Origin: Rutpela maculata
Taxonomy: Eukaryota > Arthropoda > Insecta > Coleoptera > Cerambycidae
Length of the DNA: 64,000 nucleotides
Reading direction: 5' to 3'
Assembly (NCBI GenBank): GCA_936432065.2
Contig: OW386289.2
Location: 134,776,015 to 134,840,014, forward strand
The notes under the pieces are model-generated. The model saw only the letters and a program-made list of their open reading frames with translations, did no database searches and was not told where the DNA came from. A program made the translations under genes and the position numbers. Position 1 is the first letter of the stretch, and the number at the start of each line of letters is the position of its first letter. Of the stretch, positions 1 to 12,259 are shown piece by piece.

Positions 1-329
1 GAGGTAATCTGAATTTTCCATTTAAATTTTTTCTTCAAGAATTTACTAAGACCGCAATTTTTTATCTGTATCTACAACATTGTCTAAGTTACATTTTTTC
101 ATGTTTTAATAGCTCAATTTTTATTCAGTACATATTTCGACTATCTACCACCATGTACTGCTCTATGAAATAATAGTTTTTGTTTTATATACAGTATATC
201 CACCAATTCATTTAAGATTTAAATGGTTCCCAAAGTAATGTAACTCGTGTAAATAGGACAGAACTTTTGACAACACCGATACAACACCAACAGAGTTTTA
301 TAGCTACAAGACCAGTATTGATAACATCA
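1..329. other. AT-rich sequence, nothing recognised
   Basis: No coding, RNA or repeat signal that I can support. Confidence 0.4.
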
Positions 330-690
330 GTTTCGTGCATTTTTTAGCACCTTTTTGCAACTTTTAGCACGTTAGCACCATGCTGCGAAATCTAGCCCAT
401 TTTAGCGACCGCCGCAGTCTCCCCCCGCTCATCTAAAAAAAAATTGCCGGTAGTTTTTTTCCTCGCTCATCAAAAAAATTCGTCGCGGTGTCTCCCCCCG
501 ATTATCAAAAAAATTCGTCGCAGCATCCCTCCTGCTCTTCAAACAAATTTAGGGTTCCTCCTCCCGGAGCCCGTTTTAGACTGGGTTTATCTAGTTTTGT
601 ATTTTTAGTTATGTTTGATTTGCTAATTTAGCCCGTTCTTCTTCAATCTAGCCCTAATTGATAGTAGGATTTAGCCCGAAAAATAATGCA
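330..690. repeat. Degenerate short tandem repeat, pyrimidine-rich
   Basis: Variants of a 35-45 base unit follow one another between about 411 and 551, each with CTCCCCCCG or CCTCGCTC, then ATCAAAAAAATT and CGTCGC. Around it TTTAGCAC and CTAGCCC words recur (about 345-680). Units are diverged and their number is only approximate (four). Confidence 0.45.
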
Positions 691-2100
691 GTGCTGGCAA
701 CACTGTACAAGACACTACTACTAAACCATCACTAGTCTTATCGCTATATACACCACTTGTGCGTTTAAATTCTATATTCCTCATAATAATATAAACATTA
801 CTGTTCTATGCGGTTACTTCCGTGGAGAGCTGGGGGGGGGAGTGGACTGTATTGAGAAGTTGAATTCTTGAAATCCCAGTTAATTTTATTTATAGATTGA
901 GGGTGGGAGACTAAAACACTTTAATTCGGTTTTGTTCGGTAGATTTAATCTCCTTCTTTAACAAAAATCCAAAACAACAGGTAATAAGTACATTGGAGAA
1001 AAACAATGAAACTTAACTGAACGACTTAACCTGTCTCTTTCGCTGGCTGAACTCTTGAACACACTGAGCCTTGCTCGACCTCCACCTTTCCCCGGCATCG
1101 ATCCGCGTTTCGATTTAATACCAACCGTCAAATACAAACAAATAGCGGGAACTTATGAACTAATATAAAACAATATTTCATTCTGCAAAAATTACATAAA
1201 CACACCTAATATGGTAGACAACTCCCAGTTCCAAAGCCGAGGCTCTCTGAAATATATAGGCTGGGGACAAGTTAAACACATTTTTCAATGACTCACTGCG
1301 GCAATACAATTAAATAGAAATATCTACCAAACAGGAATATCAATTATTACATATGCAATTTAAACACACTCGCTCTAGGAACAAATAAACTAAATATGTG
1401 CTTACATAATGTGTGATCTATCACAAAGTAACACGGTAATACATCGGAAAATCAACTATATACTATATATTATACTTCGTTGTACTTCAAGTTCTCTCTG
1501 CTTAATCGAGCAAATTTTAACTTGCTTATTAGTCTTCTTAAATTAAAAATAAGGATTAATTAATAATTCACTGAGTACATAGTTTGGCGTGTGGTTCTAA
1601 TGTAGTGCTACTAGATGGCGGTTCTAGAACAAAATTTCCTTTCTACTTCCAATATCGCAAACTTAGAACGTACAGGTGGTAGATGGATAAATGCGGTAGT
1701 GCTCTTTCTCTCTCTCTCTCTTTACTCTTAATGTAATTGGTCGAAGTGTGTCCGAGAATTCTTTACTGTCTACAATTCGAAGCAGTTTGGTACCAGTCTA
1801 TGCATTACAATACCTATTCTTCAATATATTAGTGGAGAGTCGTTAGGCGTAAAAAATGAAAAATGCCGAAGGAGGTCACCAGTAAATAAATTTTCAAGCC
1901 GTTTTTTGCATTGAATTGCTAAGATTCAATACTAAAATTTTTACTAGTTAGAATTTGACGATTTTCGTTTGTTTCATAGTTTCTTGGAAAATTCAGGAAA
2001 TAATTGTAAATGAATGATTAATTCAAAGTAACTGCAATAATTTTAGTTCTGTGGACAAAATTATCATTATTTATGTTTTTGGGGTTGGTTAATATGAATT
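691..2100. other. Mostly unassigned AT-rich sequence
   Basis: Contains a run of ten G at 832-841, the SINE fragment listed separately, and a CT microsatellite at 1702-1723. The rest shows no recognisable element. Confidence 0.4.
1195..1295 (-). mobile_element. SINE 3'-body fragment
   Basis: The stretch with CCAGTTCCAAAGCCGAGGCT near 1227-1246 matches, with changes, CCAATTCCAAAGCCAAGGCT in the SINE at 3859-4072 in the same orientation. The promoter half is not recognisable, so this is a diverged, truncated relative. Confidence 0.5.
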
Positions 2101-2800
2101 CAAGGTCAAAAATTGCAGATTTAAAAATGAATTTTCGTAGTTTTTGTGATTTTTTTTCACTTCGATCGCTTGTATCTCAAAAATGAAAGGAGATATCGAC
2201 TTCCTGCTTGCGCCATTCGTTTTTCTTCGTCAAAATCCATAAACTAAACGTAACAATATGATCAAATTGAATTTTTGATGAGATTGAAAAGTGAAAAGTC
2301 GCGATCTTCGCCTAAAAATCTGAAATAATTCATGGGTACGTAAATCGACGAGAAAATGAGAATGGCGCGATTCAATATCTCGAAAGGTAAGCGAGATATC
2401 GGCTGAAGAAGTCGAAATCCTAGAAAAATCGCCTCTCTCATATTTTAACGGCCGATATCTCGAAAACCGTGTGGTTTGCCAGTAACGCCGCTTCACTGAT
2501 ATATTTTAATACCTCTTTTTTATAAGCAAAAAAATGAAGACGCCATCTGGTACTGATTTGTAGTTAGGGGATATTTTGTGAACCGATGTTAGGAGTTATC
2601 TCATACTATTCCCCTATCATCCTACATATCCGCCCGTAACTAAAAAATGTATAGTCTAGCTGTAACGCCACTTCACTGACATTTTCTGACATCTATTTTT
2701 AGTAAGCAACAAAAAAAAATAAGGTCACCATCTGCTATCCACTTTGAGTTAAGAGGTATTTTGTGAACCGACATCACGAAAGATGGTGATCGTTTTCGAT
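2100..2800. repeat. Repeat region with a 180-bp direct duplication
   Basis: GTAACGCCGCTTCACTGA at about 2483 returns as GTAACGCCACTTCACTGA at about 2662. Each is followed by a purine-rich stretch, GCCATCTGGTA or ACCATCTGCTA, and TATTTTGTGAACCGA, so a unit of about 180 bp is present twice. Upstream (2160-2470) the motif ATATCTCGAAA occurs at 2376 and 2456. Unclassified repeat; the apparent open frames on the minus strand do not resemble a protein I know. Confidence 0.5.
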
Positions 2801-3270
2801 ATTTTCTCACTGACAGTGTTGTAACTTTTTCAAAAGAAAATTGACCCCCAAACCAACTAACAGCTGCCGCTCTCCCCTCCACTACTTTTTTTACCTTCCA
2901 GTCCTTTTCGTGTACCTGAGACCTTATGCATTGCATCTAAAATAATTTCATTTTAGGAATTGAAACTTTAACTTTACTGTTAAAAAATACATGTATCAAA
3001 AATTTGGTAATTATTTATTTTAAGTAGGTATTAAAAAATTAAAGACCGAGAAAAATCAACATAAATATTTTAGTATCTCTTGTTGAAAACAGATTCCAAA
3101 AGTTATAACAATTTGATCACTGGCAAATTCGTTCATGGTCTAAATCTAACGACTCACCAGTCTCCACTATATTATGTTTTTCTTGATTGTCATTAGATAA
3201 GATGTGACCTTTAAGTTTCTGCAGCTGCTAGATAGTTAACAAACTTAAATATTTATTCCTACTTTATTTT
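2800..3270. other. Nothing recognised
   Basis: AT-rich intronic-type sequence without a supported feature. Confidence 0.35.
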
Positions 3271-3271
3271 T

Positions 3272-4157
3272 ATTTCCACATCCAGTGCAAGTATAGTAAC
3301 GCAAACAAAAATTTTAAAAATTTTTATTGTTCAAATAAGCTTAGAATGTCATGAAACGTCGAGATTTTAAGTTTGAGCATAAAAAAATTTCTGTCTGTCT
3401 GTTTGTAACTTATCTTGTGCGCACGATTACTCTGGAACCGTTTAAGATATTGACTTGAAATTTGGTACACATATGTACTTTAACGAGATCTGGAACTAGA
3501 TTATTTTGATCTTATTCCGTTGAAGGCTTGGGGGACAAATTGGGGTAAATTGGGATAAATAGGTAAATTGAACAAGTAAGAGTTCACGAACTTGGTATTT
3601 AATACCTATATATAAGAGAAGCTAAGGTCTCAAAAAATGTTTGGCATTAGCCACCCCCCACCCCACTATCAAGTGAGTGAAGAAATAAAATTGTGATTTA
3701 GTGTGTGTACAAGAACCAAGGGCCTCATTTTTTTACTTCATCTCATACCATCTCCCTTCCACCAGCCCTACCGATGTAGCATATCGTTTTATGGGTTTTT
3801 GAGGTAGGCGATTTTAAATATTACATTATTAAAATTCCATAAGCAATTTTTTTTACATAAATCTGAAACACATCACATATAGTAGATAACCCCCCAATTC
3901 CAAAGCCAAGGCTGTCCGAAAGGGGGTTACACATTTGGAAAAACTCAGACATACATCCATACCCACTGGTATTGTCAGTACCGGGGCTGGGGGCTCGAGC
4001 CCAGAGCGCGATAGACAGTCGATCAGCATATTCGCCACTCAATACACCTTAACCGATTGAGCTACCGTCCCGTTATTTCAACATACAAATTTTTTTCGTT
4101 ATGAGACCTAAAAACCCCGATGTAGAAATAGTGATTACTTGGGCAGCGATTTTTATT
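3272..4157 (+). repeat. R1 dispersed repeat, copy 1, split by a SINE
   Basis: Same family as 48713-49376: TTCCACATCCAG at 3274, the CTGTCTGTCTGT block near 3390, ACTCTGGAACCGTTTAAGA near 3430, and a right end with GATGTAGAAATAGTGATTAC near 4119. Compared with copy 2 it holds about 215 extra bases between the CATAAGCAATT and ACATACAAA segments, which are the SINE at 3859-4072. Confidence 0.75.
3859..4072 (-). mobile_element. tRNA-derived SINE inserted in R1 copy 1
   Basis: Read on the minus strand it starts GGGACGGTAGCTCAATCGG. The internal RNA polymerase III promoter is visible: A box TAGCTCAATCGG at 4064-4053 and B box GGCTCGAGCCC near 4001-3991, at tRNA-like spacing. A non-tRNA body follows, with CAAAGCCTTGGCTTTGG-type sequence and AT-rich tail. 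Flanks TTTTTTTTACATA and TTATTTCAACATA look like a diverged target duplication. It is not a functional tRNA, because the acceptor and T-stem pairing of a real tRNA is lacking. A related 3' body fragment lies at 1195-1295. Confidence 0.75.
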
Positions 4158-5950
4158 AGATGAGATTTTTTCTCGAGCTAAGTTGCCAAAAGGTAATATA
4201 ATTCGTGTAAATTGATGATTTATTATCGAAGACTAAATCCCTCGCGCTAAAGCCCTTTACACTCTTTATATCACCAGGCAACAATGCTTCCGAAAAAACT
4301 TTTCCGATAAAATTCTAAGCATTAGTGATATTCCATACGATCAAATCATTTCACAATGAATAAATACGTTAAAACTGTTAAAGTTATGTGAACATTTGTT
4401 TTCTTCTTACAGTAAAATAATTTAAATATGCATAACACCTAACCTTTTTTACATAGACACAAACAAAAGGACAAAGCTAGATTTCAAAATATTCGAATGT
4501 AAATGCATAGAAATAATTAAGTAAAACTTAAATCTCCAGTTTATTGATTCCTTTATGGATAAAATTAAATTAGTAATGTTATTGATTTGGCACACTCAAT
4601 ATAACATTTTATTGCGTCCTAATAATTTTTGTTCCACAGAATTAGAAAGGCCATAAAATAATGCTTTTAAGCCCTTTTCGTGCGTCTACATCCTAGTCGC
4701 TGTTGATACATAAAATATAAAACAATTTCTCCCATATTCTCTAAAGAATCCAGCCTGCTACATTAAGTTCAGCTAGAGAATTTCCCAGGTATTCCATATA
4801 ACTCCCTTAAAATTGCTAGAATAAGTAGCGGGTTTTTCCATTATTTCCATACATCTCAATGTCAGTGGGTCCTTTACATATCTGTTTTCTTTATTCCATT
4901 CAAATACATAATTGAATATTTCAGTCAAGAGAGAATAATTCCATCAAAAGATTCAACATGCGACATAACATTTTATGTTATTACTATCGATTTATATATT
5001 TGTATCTTTTCTGCCTCACTTATTGCCAAAACAGGACTGTAAATAAATGCACAAATATCAAAGAAACAAATGAGAAACGAGCTGGGTGGAAAATAAATGA
5101 TCTTCAACGTTTTCTTTGGTAGCATCTTCGCATTTTTAATTTTCGATTTTTCATTGTAATTTCCCAGGAGCATTCTATTATTGAAATTATTGTTGTTCGA
5201 TCAGCGTCAATTTAGAAAAGTGCGAGGGAAACAATTTTAATTATGTATGCAGAATGTCATCAAGTTCTATCTAAATTTTAAAATAATGCCCATAGAATAA
5301 GTGATTTTGAAACGTATGTCATCACGACCATCTATCTCTGAATAAAAGCATATGTTTTCATTAATTTTAATAATAAAAATTCCTGTCGCTGCTTTTAATA
5401 GAAAATTAATTTGGTCTTCATTACCTTTCAACCATATTAGGAACTGACATAGCACGTGAAGACAAAGAGATTTTGTTTCATAAAATTATTTCTTGTTATA
5501 TGAATGATAAATCATTTTATGAAGAACGTTTTTACGGAAAAAAATTAATACTCAATACTTATAGAAAATAGAAGTAAATTTTAAAAGGACAATAAACGTT
5601 TTAAATGTATTCAGTACCACTTTTGCTACCTCTGATTTAAGTAGAGAAATGACAATTTATCAAGATCATGACACTTATGGAAAGACATTTTCTTCCGTAA
5701 ATGATGGCTGTTTTCTGAGGAAGATCGTTGACTTTGTGATAGAAAGTTGGCACAGATATTCGTCTTTTTAAAAGTATATCAGATGTCAGAGAATTACTTT
5801 AACAGGCGATATCTCCATCGGAACAGTTAAAATATAAATAAAAAAAATCTGCGAAGGCGTTAAAGAGTCAGTCTGATAACACTCCTGGAACCGTGTTGCC
5901 TCTTGCAATCCTTAAGATATCGCCCCAGCTCTTTTTTTCAAATGGCAATA
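4158..5950. other. Nothing recognised (1.8 kb)
   Basis: AT-rich sequence. Open frames of 60-66 codons here lack any family resemblance and any splice or codon signal, so I do not call them. Confidence 0.4.
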
Positions 5951-5993
5951 AAGTTGTATCATTTTTAATTTGCGCAGCTTTTGCGTACTTTTA

Positions 5994-6379
5994 GGGCCGG
6001 TTTTATAGGTACAGTTTAAACCTAAGTTTAACTAGAAGATTCTGTTGAGGTCCGAAATAAAAGTAAATAGCGTATTTAGCAAAGTGTATATTAGGCACAT
6101 TCATCAAATTGAAAATTATTAATTAAATTTGAATAAAGATTCTGTGGTATTGATAGTTGTTATTGAGTTATTATCGCTAGTTATCAAATGATTTTTGTAG
6201 TAAAAAAACTGCTGTGTGAAGTGTCTTTTTGAGTTCTTGTTAAAAGGTTCTTGTTAATTTCCTGTTTGATGAGTGTGCTTAATATACACTTTGCAAAACA
6301 CGCTATTTACTTTTATTTCGGACCTCAACAGAATCTTCTAGTTAAACTTAGGTTTAAACTGTACCTATAAAACCGGCCC
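5994..6379. mobile_element. MITE/foldback with GGGCCGGTTTTATAGG ends, TTA target duplication
   Basis: 386 bp. The first about 110 bases are repeated inverted at the end: GGGCCGGTTTTATAGG at 5994 pairs with the complementary end at 6379, and the AGAATCTTCTAGTTAAAC segments also pair. TTA lies on both sides (5991-5993 and 6380-6382). A 3-bp TTA duplication and GGGCC-type ends suggest the PIF/Harbinger group by inference. No transposase is present. It has split an R2-like terminal segment: sequence on both sides joins to match the R2 end near 13220. Confidence 0.8.
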
Positions 6380-6397
6380 TTAGTCCTTAAACATAAC

Positions 6398-7905
6398 TGC
6401 TAAAACTTTTGAACTTTAAATACATTCGCTGTACAAATTCGAGCTTGATAAAATTAAATCACATTAAATGGCCCAATATCGATTAAATCATAATCTTTTA
6501 AGGGCCAGTTTTATAGGTTCAGATTAAACTAGAGTTTAACTAGAAGTTTCACCTAGAGGTTTAAATTGTAGATTTTAGTGTTTTGTAAAATACCGTTTTA
6601 TAAGCGTTCGTCAAGATCGTTAGTGTTATTGTTCGAATTATTGTCAGAATCGACCTGAGTCGAAGAATAAATAAAAACTTCGACTTAGGAAAAGATTTAT
6701 CAAAAGACAAGTAATTTAGAGTATGACATATTTAAGGCATCAGCGTCAAAGACTGGCACACACGCTCACAGAAATGTAAGGCACAACAAGGCGCACAATT
6801 CAAAAGTACGCCAAATATATTTTTTATTTTTTTGGTGAACAAAAAAAAATATTTACTAAGTGAAATTTTTGGCGTACTTTTGAGTTGTGCGCCTTGTTGT
6901 GCCTTACTTTTCTGTGAGCGTATATGAGTCTTTTTGTTCTAGTCTTCGGCGCTGATGCCTTAAATATGTTATGCTCTAATTTAATTGTCCTTTGATGCAT
7001 TTTTTCCCAAGTCGAAGTTTTTATTTATTCTTCAACTTAGGTCGATTCTGGGAGGTTCTATAACAATAACACAGACGGTCTTGAGAAACGCTTATAAAAC
7101 GGTATTTTACAAAACAAATCTACAATTTAAACCTCTAGGTGAAAATTCTAGTAAAACTCTAGTTTAATCTGAACCTATAAAACCGGCTCTGAATCTATAA
7201 AAATTTTAATTGAGGGAAGAGCATCCCTTAAAAATAACTATATTTTGGACAGTTTAAATTATTATGTTATTTTATATAATTCGTAAAAGCACCGCATTAT
7301 GCGATTGGTGAACTTCCTATTAAGTTAAAAATTTTAATGCCAGTCGAGTCGGGGTGCATTAGCATTTTAAATTACTTTGTGCGAAAGGTTCGGAGACAAT
7401 TTCGACACTCAAGGGATGCAAAGTTGCTGTAAATAGTAAAATAATGCTGCCTTGCCACGTAATTAGAGTTTTAATAGATGGAGGAAGCTGAACCAAGTTT
7501 ACCGGCATTTTTAGCAGAAGGACGGTGCTCTGAACAAGTAACTTGTTACTTTTCATCTAGTAAATGCACTTAAACAAATTGGATAACACAACAAAAACAA
7601 AGAACTTCGCATCTCCTCGTATCTCAAAATATACCAAATAGCCACCAGCCGACATAAAATGCGAGGGTGAAGATATGGAACGAAATAAAACGTGTGCAAC
7701 GGGATAACACAATTAGGAAATATACACAAAGCTTGCAGCTGTGCATATTTCTGCGGCCTGCGTAACAAAATTTAATGTCAGTTCCATATTTACCTTCTAA
7801 AACTCCTATAAAACTACTAGGTGGAAGACCATTTAATGTGATTTAATTATTTCAGGCTCGAATTTATACAGCGAATATATTTAAAGTTCAAAGTTTTATA
7901 GTCGA
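6398..7905. repeat. 75-bp inverted pair bracketing the 6.5-7.2 kb foldback
   Basis: Sequence at about 6398-6475 (with GAACTTTAAATACATTCGC) is repeated inverted at about 7829-7905 (with GCGAATATATTTAAAGTTC). The right member runs on into the R2 left terminal repeat, so the pair may be an outer part of an R2-related element. The stretch 7190-7828 between shows nothing recognisable. Confidence 0.5.
6502..7189. mobile_element. Larger foldback of the same TIR family, almost one continuous hairpin
   Basis: 688 bp. Its ends (GGGCCAGTTTTATAGGTTC and the complement near 7189) resemble those of the neighbour at 5994-6379, so the two share a transposition machinery. Arms of roughly 340 bp run to a centre near 6840, and the inner part (AGGCACAACAAGGCGCACAA at about 6778 against TTGTGCGCCTTGTTGTGCCT at about 6884) is the best conserved. 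Flanking triplets are TAA and TGA. The open frame at 6985-7167 lies inside an arm and is not a gene. Confidence 0.8.
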
Positions 7906-8109
7906 ATAAATCTAAGCATTAAAAGTATGATTTCAACGATTGTTTGTGGGGGGGAGGGGGATATTTTTTTTTTTTTTTGAAATGCAATGTATGTGTTATC
8001 AGGAAGGTACAGTGAAGTTTTGTCTAATTTTGTAGGTGACCGATTTTTGTAAATTGAGTTTTTCTGAAAACGATCGGCAATGTCTACATTTTCGGCGCGA
8101 TTTCAAATC

Positions 8110-9385
8110 GAAAAATGCACAATTCCATTGTTTTAGTCCGTTGCTAAAAAAGTATCAGAAAACGGACCGGAAAAGATCCGTTGCCATACAACGATCAACA
8201 AAAGCGTACGGGAATGTTACTTTCCCGTACGGTTTTTTATGTATATTTTAAACAGTAAATAAATACACGCAGACAAACCAACTCATTAAAATTGCATTTA
8301 TTAGTAAGCAGTTAGATTGTAATGAAGAAATGTTATGCATTAATAGAAATATTGATTGTGATTTCAGAAAAAAATAGTATGTGTGAAAGCACATTCCCGG
8401 ATTTCGATGCTTCGAACAATTTGCACCGTCGTTGCTTTCACACCTAAATATACAATATACATAAGTCTATTTAATGGACGCCCTAAGAATATTTGTAAAC
8501 ATTGTTGTATATTTTTAAACATTTTAAAAATGTTTCAGGTACATTCCATAAACTGCAAAAAAATATTTTTAGAATGTCCTCTTCTCGTACTACAGCGGTG
8601 GTTGATGAAATTTAGGGTATGCCTTATTCGAGTATTGGAACATAGGACCCAAGAAAACTTTAAGGCATCACTATCAAGACTAAATAAAAACAATGAATTG
8701 GAAAAAATCCGTAACTGAAATTTGCAAAAACTGGAACATGTCCAAGTTATTTTTTTACATTTTTCTTGCAAGATTCTTTTTGTAAATCTTCTTCATTTTA
8801 TCTTGATATAATGTTGTCTTAAAAGTTTTGATGGGGCGCCAAGTTCTAACACTGAGATAAGACATAATCTAAATTTCACCACCCACCTCTGCTCGATATG
8901 CAGGCTGAAATTGTTGTCATGTCATTAATTCTCATAACTTTTATTTTAATCATATAACACATGCAGACAACAAATTCGACAAATTGACCAAATTTTTCTG
9001 GTAAAATGTATGAACGTAATAACTTTAGGCAACATAGGATGAAATAGATTATTACACAGCAGTCTCTAGATAACGTGGCATCTTGTCACGGTGCTATGTG
9101 GTACAAGTTGGTCTTAATGAGCGGCAAACGTTTTATAACAAATAAATAATTGAAAGAATCATTTTGACGTATCACGCCACACTGTGGTAATGTGAGAGAT
9201 TGTAGTCTCTCATGTTCAGAAAATGAGATAAAACTGAGAAAGGGGATAGGTAAGGATAAAGGACACAGCAAAAGGTCCAATATTTATTACATTTATATAT
9301 ATCCTCCTGGTTCTCTTTCATCTGAGAATTTTGTTTCCTAAAAGAAATATAAAAACAGAATTAAAATATTAAAAAAAAAACAATG
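8110..9385. other. Unassigned sequence with two adjacent small hairpins
   Basis: AACGGA and TCCGTT form a short stem near 8160-8182. CGTACGGGAA (8205-8214) pairs with TTCCCGTACG (8222-8231) across a 7-nt loop and is followed by six T. The remainder shows no feature; the overlapping open frames on both strands around 8383-8771 have no family likeness. Confidence 0.45.
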
Positions 9386-9388
9386 TAT

Positions 9389-10144
9389 ATGCATATTTTT
9401 CGCAAAATGGCCACTCAAAAATTCCTAAAAATGGAGGAGGGGAAATGTAAAAATTGAAAAAAAAATCTGAAAAAATTCAGGTGAATGTATCATCGGAATA
9501 CAAGACTTTTTTTATTTACAACTTTTCTGTAAAGTGCGTTTTCATCGAGTTTTTCCGGAAAAACATGAAAAACTACCCCCATTTTTGACATTATAGCGCT
9601 TTCAAAATATGTAATTTAAAAATTTGAAAAAATTCAGACGTATGCATTGAGGCCTTCTAAATATTTTTTGTCTCTTGGAGAATTACAGGCAGTTTTTCAC
9701 GATAAATAATATACTACATTTTTTGCACATGAAAATTCGAAAAATGAGCGTGATTTATATCTATTATTATAAAAAAATATATAGTTATACCATTTTTAAA
9801 GGTTCAATACAATTTTTAAATTAAAAATGTGAAAAAGTTTTCCGGAAAAATTTTTTAATGTGCAAAAAATTTAGTACATTAAGTATTTATCCTGAAAAAC
9901 TGCCTGTAACTTAGAAAGGTACAAAAAAAACTCCAAAAGACAAAAAATGTTTAGAATTCCTCAAAGCAACCTCTGAATTTTTTCAAATTATTAAATTACA
10001 TATTTTTAAAGCGCTACAATTTCAAAGATGGGGATAGTCTTTCATGTTTTTCCGGAAAAACTTGGTGAAAACGCAATTTACAGAAAAGTTCCCGTCCCCC
10101 ATTTTTAGGAATTTTTGAGTGGCCATATCTCGAAAAATATGCAT
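9389..10144. mobile_element. Foldback element
   Basis: 756 bp bounded by ATGCAT at 9389 and 10139-10144. Arms of about 300-350 bp pair: GGCCACTCAAAAATTCC near 9409 with GGAATTTTTGAGTGGCC near 10107, and TTTTTCCGGAAAAACATG near 9550 with its partner near 10047. AT-rich loop around 9745-9840. The motif ATATCTCGAAAAA occurs in the right arm at 10125. No coding capacity. Confidence 0.75.
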
Positions 10145-10803
10145 TTTTCGAAAAAATTCACAAGAGTAAAAACATCTTATTTTGGGCCAAAAAAAGGTAA
10201 ATACATTGCTTCTTTTTTCATTTTTGACCTAATTCTACAAGTTACGGAACCCGTGATAAAATGGGTGTTTTCTACCCTTTCCGATCATTTCCTAATCTAA
10301 TCTATTTACTTGCTCACTAGGGAATGTAACCTTTGAGGTTAGATCATTTTCTTCGTTAAATATTACATTGAGTCAATTTTTAAGGAAAGAAATAGTGGTT
10401 TTCTATACAATCGTACCCATTCTACGACAGAAAGAAAGATGTGATATTCGGAAACAATCGCAAAAATACTAGTTGAAATGATCAAGATGGCTGCAACCTT
10501 TTTCAATGCCAAATATTTGTAACTGTGCCCATAGAAACTAAATAACTACACTATCATTATAATTAATAACATTAAAATATTTACCTTTTTACTTCCACTA
10601 TTACCATAAAATGCTCATATTGACAACTACACATCACAAAACAATTCATTCGTTTCACCATATACCATGCTACCTATTGGTTTCACGTTGCGTTGTTGAC
10701 GATGACGACATGACATAGGGTTCGTAGGAGACGCAAAGTACGCATGTGCACTTAGAATGGCGCGTTGGAGCAAAGTTGTACGAATATATTGTTCCATATA
10801 ATA
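10145..10803. other. Nothing recognised
   Basis: AT-rich; no supported feature. Confidence 0.35.
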
Positions 10804-11090
10804 ACTAGCTGACCCAGCAAACGTTGTTTTAAAAAATTATTAAAAAAAAAAATAACCATATTGCCAATTGCCATATAAATTATAAATTTTTGTCCAAAAA
10901 ATAAAGAGAAAATTTCTGGATAGGGCCACCCTTATCACCTAGGAGTATAGAAAATAGCCTACGACCCATTCTCAGACCTACCAAATATACACCAAAAATT
11001 TCATAAAAATCGGTCAAGCCGTTTCAGAGGAGTTCGATAACAAACACTGTGACACGAGATTTTTATATATTAGATTAATATTGTACATAT
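10804..11090 (+). repeat. Widespread arthropod repeat, likely 3' tail of a non-LTR element
   Basis: Begins CTAGCTGACCCAGCAAACG and ends with TCGGTCAAGCCGTTTCAGAG, ACAAACACTGTGACACGAG and TTTTATATATTAGATTA. I recognise this word order as a repeat found in many arthropod genomes. Assignment to an RTE-like 3' end is my inference and could be wrong. No coding part remains. Confidence 0.55.
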
Positions 11091-12056
11091 TAAGAAAGAA
11101 ATTCAATTCTAGGAATAATTTGTATTTATTTATTTATTACGTAATTTTTTAAACCTAAATCTAAAACACACACTTAGAAAAAAAATCTATGAGTCATGAA
11201 CTATTCTTTATTATTATATTATTTTATCCATTTAATAATTTTAAATTTTAAAATAATCCTTTAATGCCTTCATGGCAAATAGAGCTTTTAGATGTGGATT
11301 AAAGTTTATGCAGCAATTTTTAATATTCCTGAATATTTAGCAAATATAAGCTAGATAATATTTAATGTCATATGTTTTAAAAATTTCCACAGAATGTAGG
11401 ATAAAATATGTTTTCTCTCAATATTTTTAAAATATCCATAAAATATACTGTATATTGAATGTACGTGAAGGACCAAAAACCAATATTTGTACAATATTCT
11501 GTGTTATCTGGAGTAGATGTAATAATAGAAAATTACAAATAAAAGTATTTATTATTTTTCCTAAAAAACTAGATTTTTGAAAAGTTTTAAAGCTTCATAA
11601 AAAACTGCCATTTAGTCAGGCTAAGATTTTTTTTTCGATTTGGAATAGTTTACGATGGGGTTAAAATGACATTCTTGCTGTTTTGATATCAATATGGTAC
11701 GACTTTGCCACTTATTAATGAAGATCTGATTGTCTGAAAATTGCTGATAGGATTTAGACCTATGTGGTTTTGTTCATCATTTGTTTACAAAAGCTGAGTT
11801 CGGCTTGTACACACGGTAGAGTGGAGTGAGAGTGGATTTTCATCATGTGATCATAGAGTAAAAATTGCGAATTGTTATTTATTCGAACGCGAAATACTCC
11901 AACTACTGTCAAAAGGTATTTTCTCGCCAAAGAAGAAAATATTTTAGAAAAAGTGGACAATTATGCAGAGCTGACTGTTTCAGATATGACTGACAGTGTA
12001 ATGTTTATATACACATACAGTGTAATCTTTATGAAGTTCTAAATACTTTGTCCTTA
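11091..12056. other. AT-rich sequence including R2 internal block
   Basis: Apart from 11505-11640, which is shared with 47805-47945, nothing is recognised. Confidence 0.4.
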
Positions 12057-12059
12057 TTA

Positions 12060-12258
12060 AGCAACCCAAACCATGTGACTTTTAACATGGCGTGGTGGGC
12101 GAACATCCGGCAAACGTTTGTTTTCATTCGTTAAACGTTTGTTAAAGAGTTTGTTTTTCGGTTGCCTTTGCTACGTTTCCGCGAGTTAATTAAAATAAAC
12201 CCCGTGCTTGCCCACTACGCCATAATGCCAAAATAATTTGACAGGTTGTTGGATTGCC
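12060..12258. mobile_element. Short MITE (about 200 bp)
   Basis: Ends pair imperfectly: GCAACCCAAACCATGTGAC near 12061 with the complement of CAGGTTGTTGGATTGC near 12257, and ATGGCGTGGTGGGC near 12088 with GCCCACTACGCCAT near 12210. TA-rich flanks (TTATTA and TAATAA). The core repeats AAACGTTTGTT twice. Superfamily not assigned. Confidence 0.6.
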
Positions 12259-12259
12259 T

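Noticed and set aside
3985..4072. tRNA gene on the minus strand
   Set aside because: Same reasoning: tRNA-like promoter within a SINE inserted in R1.
8205..8240. Bacterial-type intrinsic terminator or bacterial insertion
   Set aside because: The hairpin plus T run stands in AT-rich eukaryotic sequence with no bacterial gene nearby.
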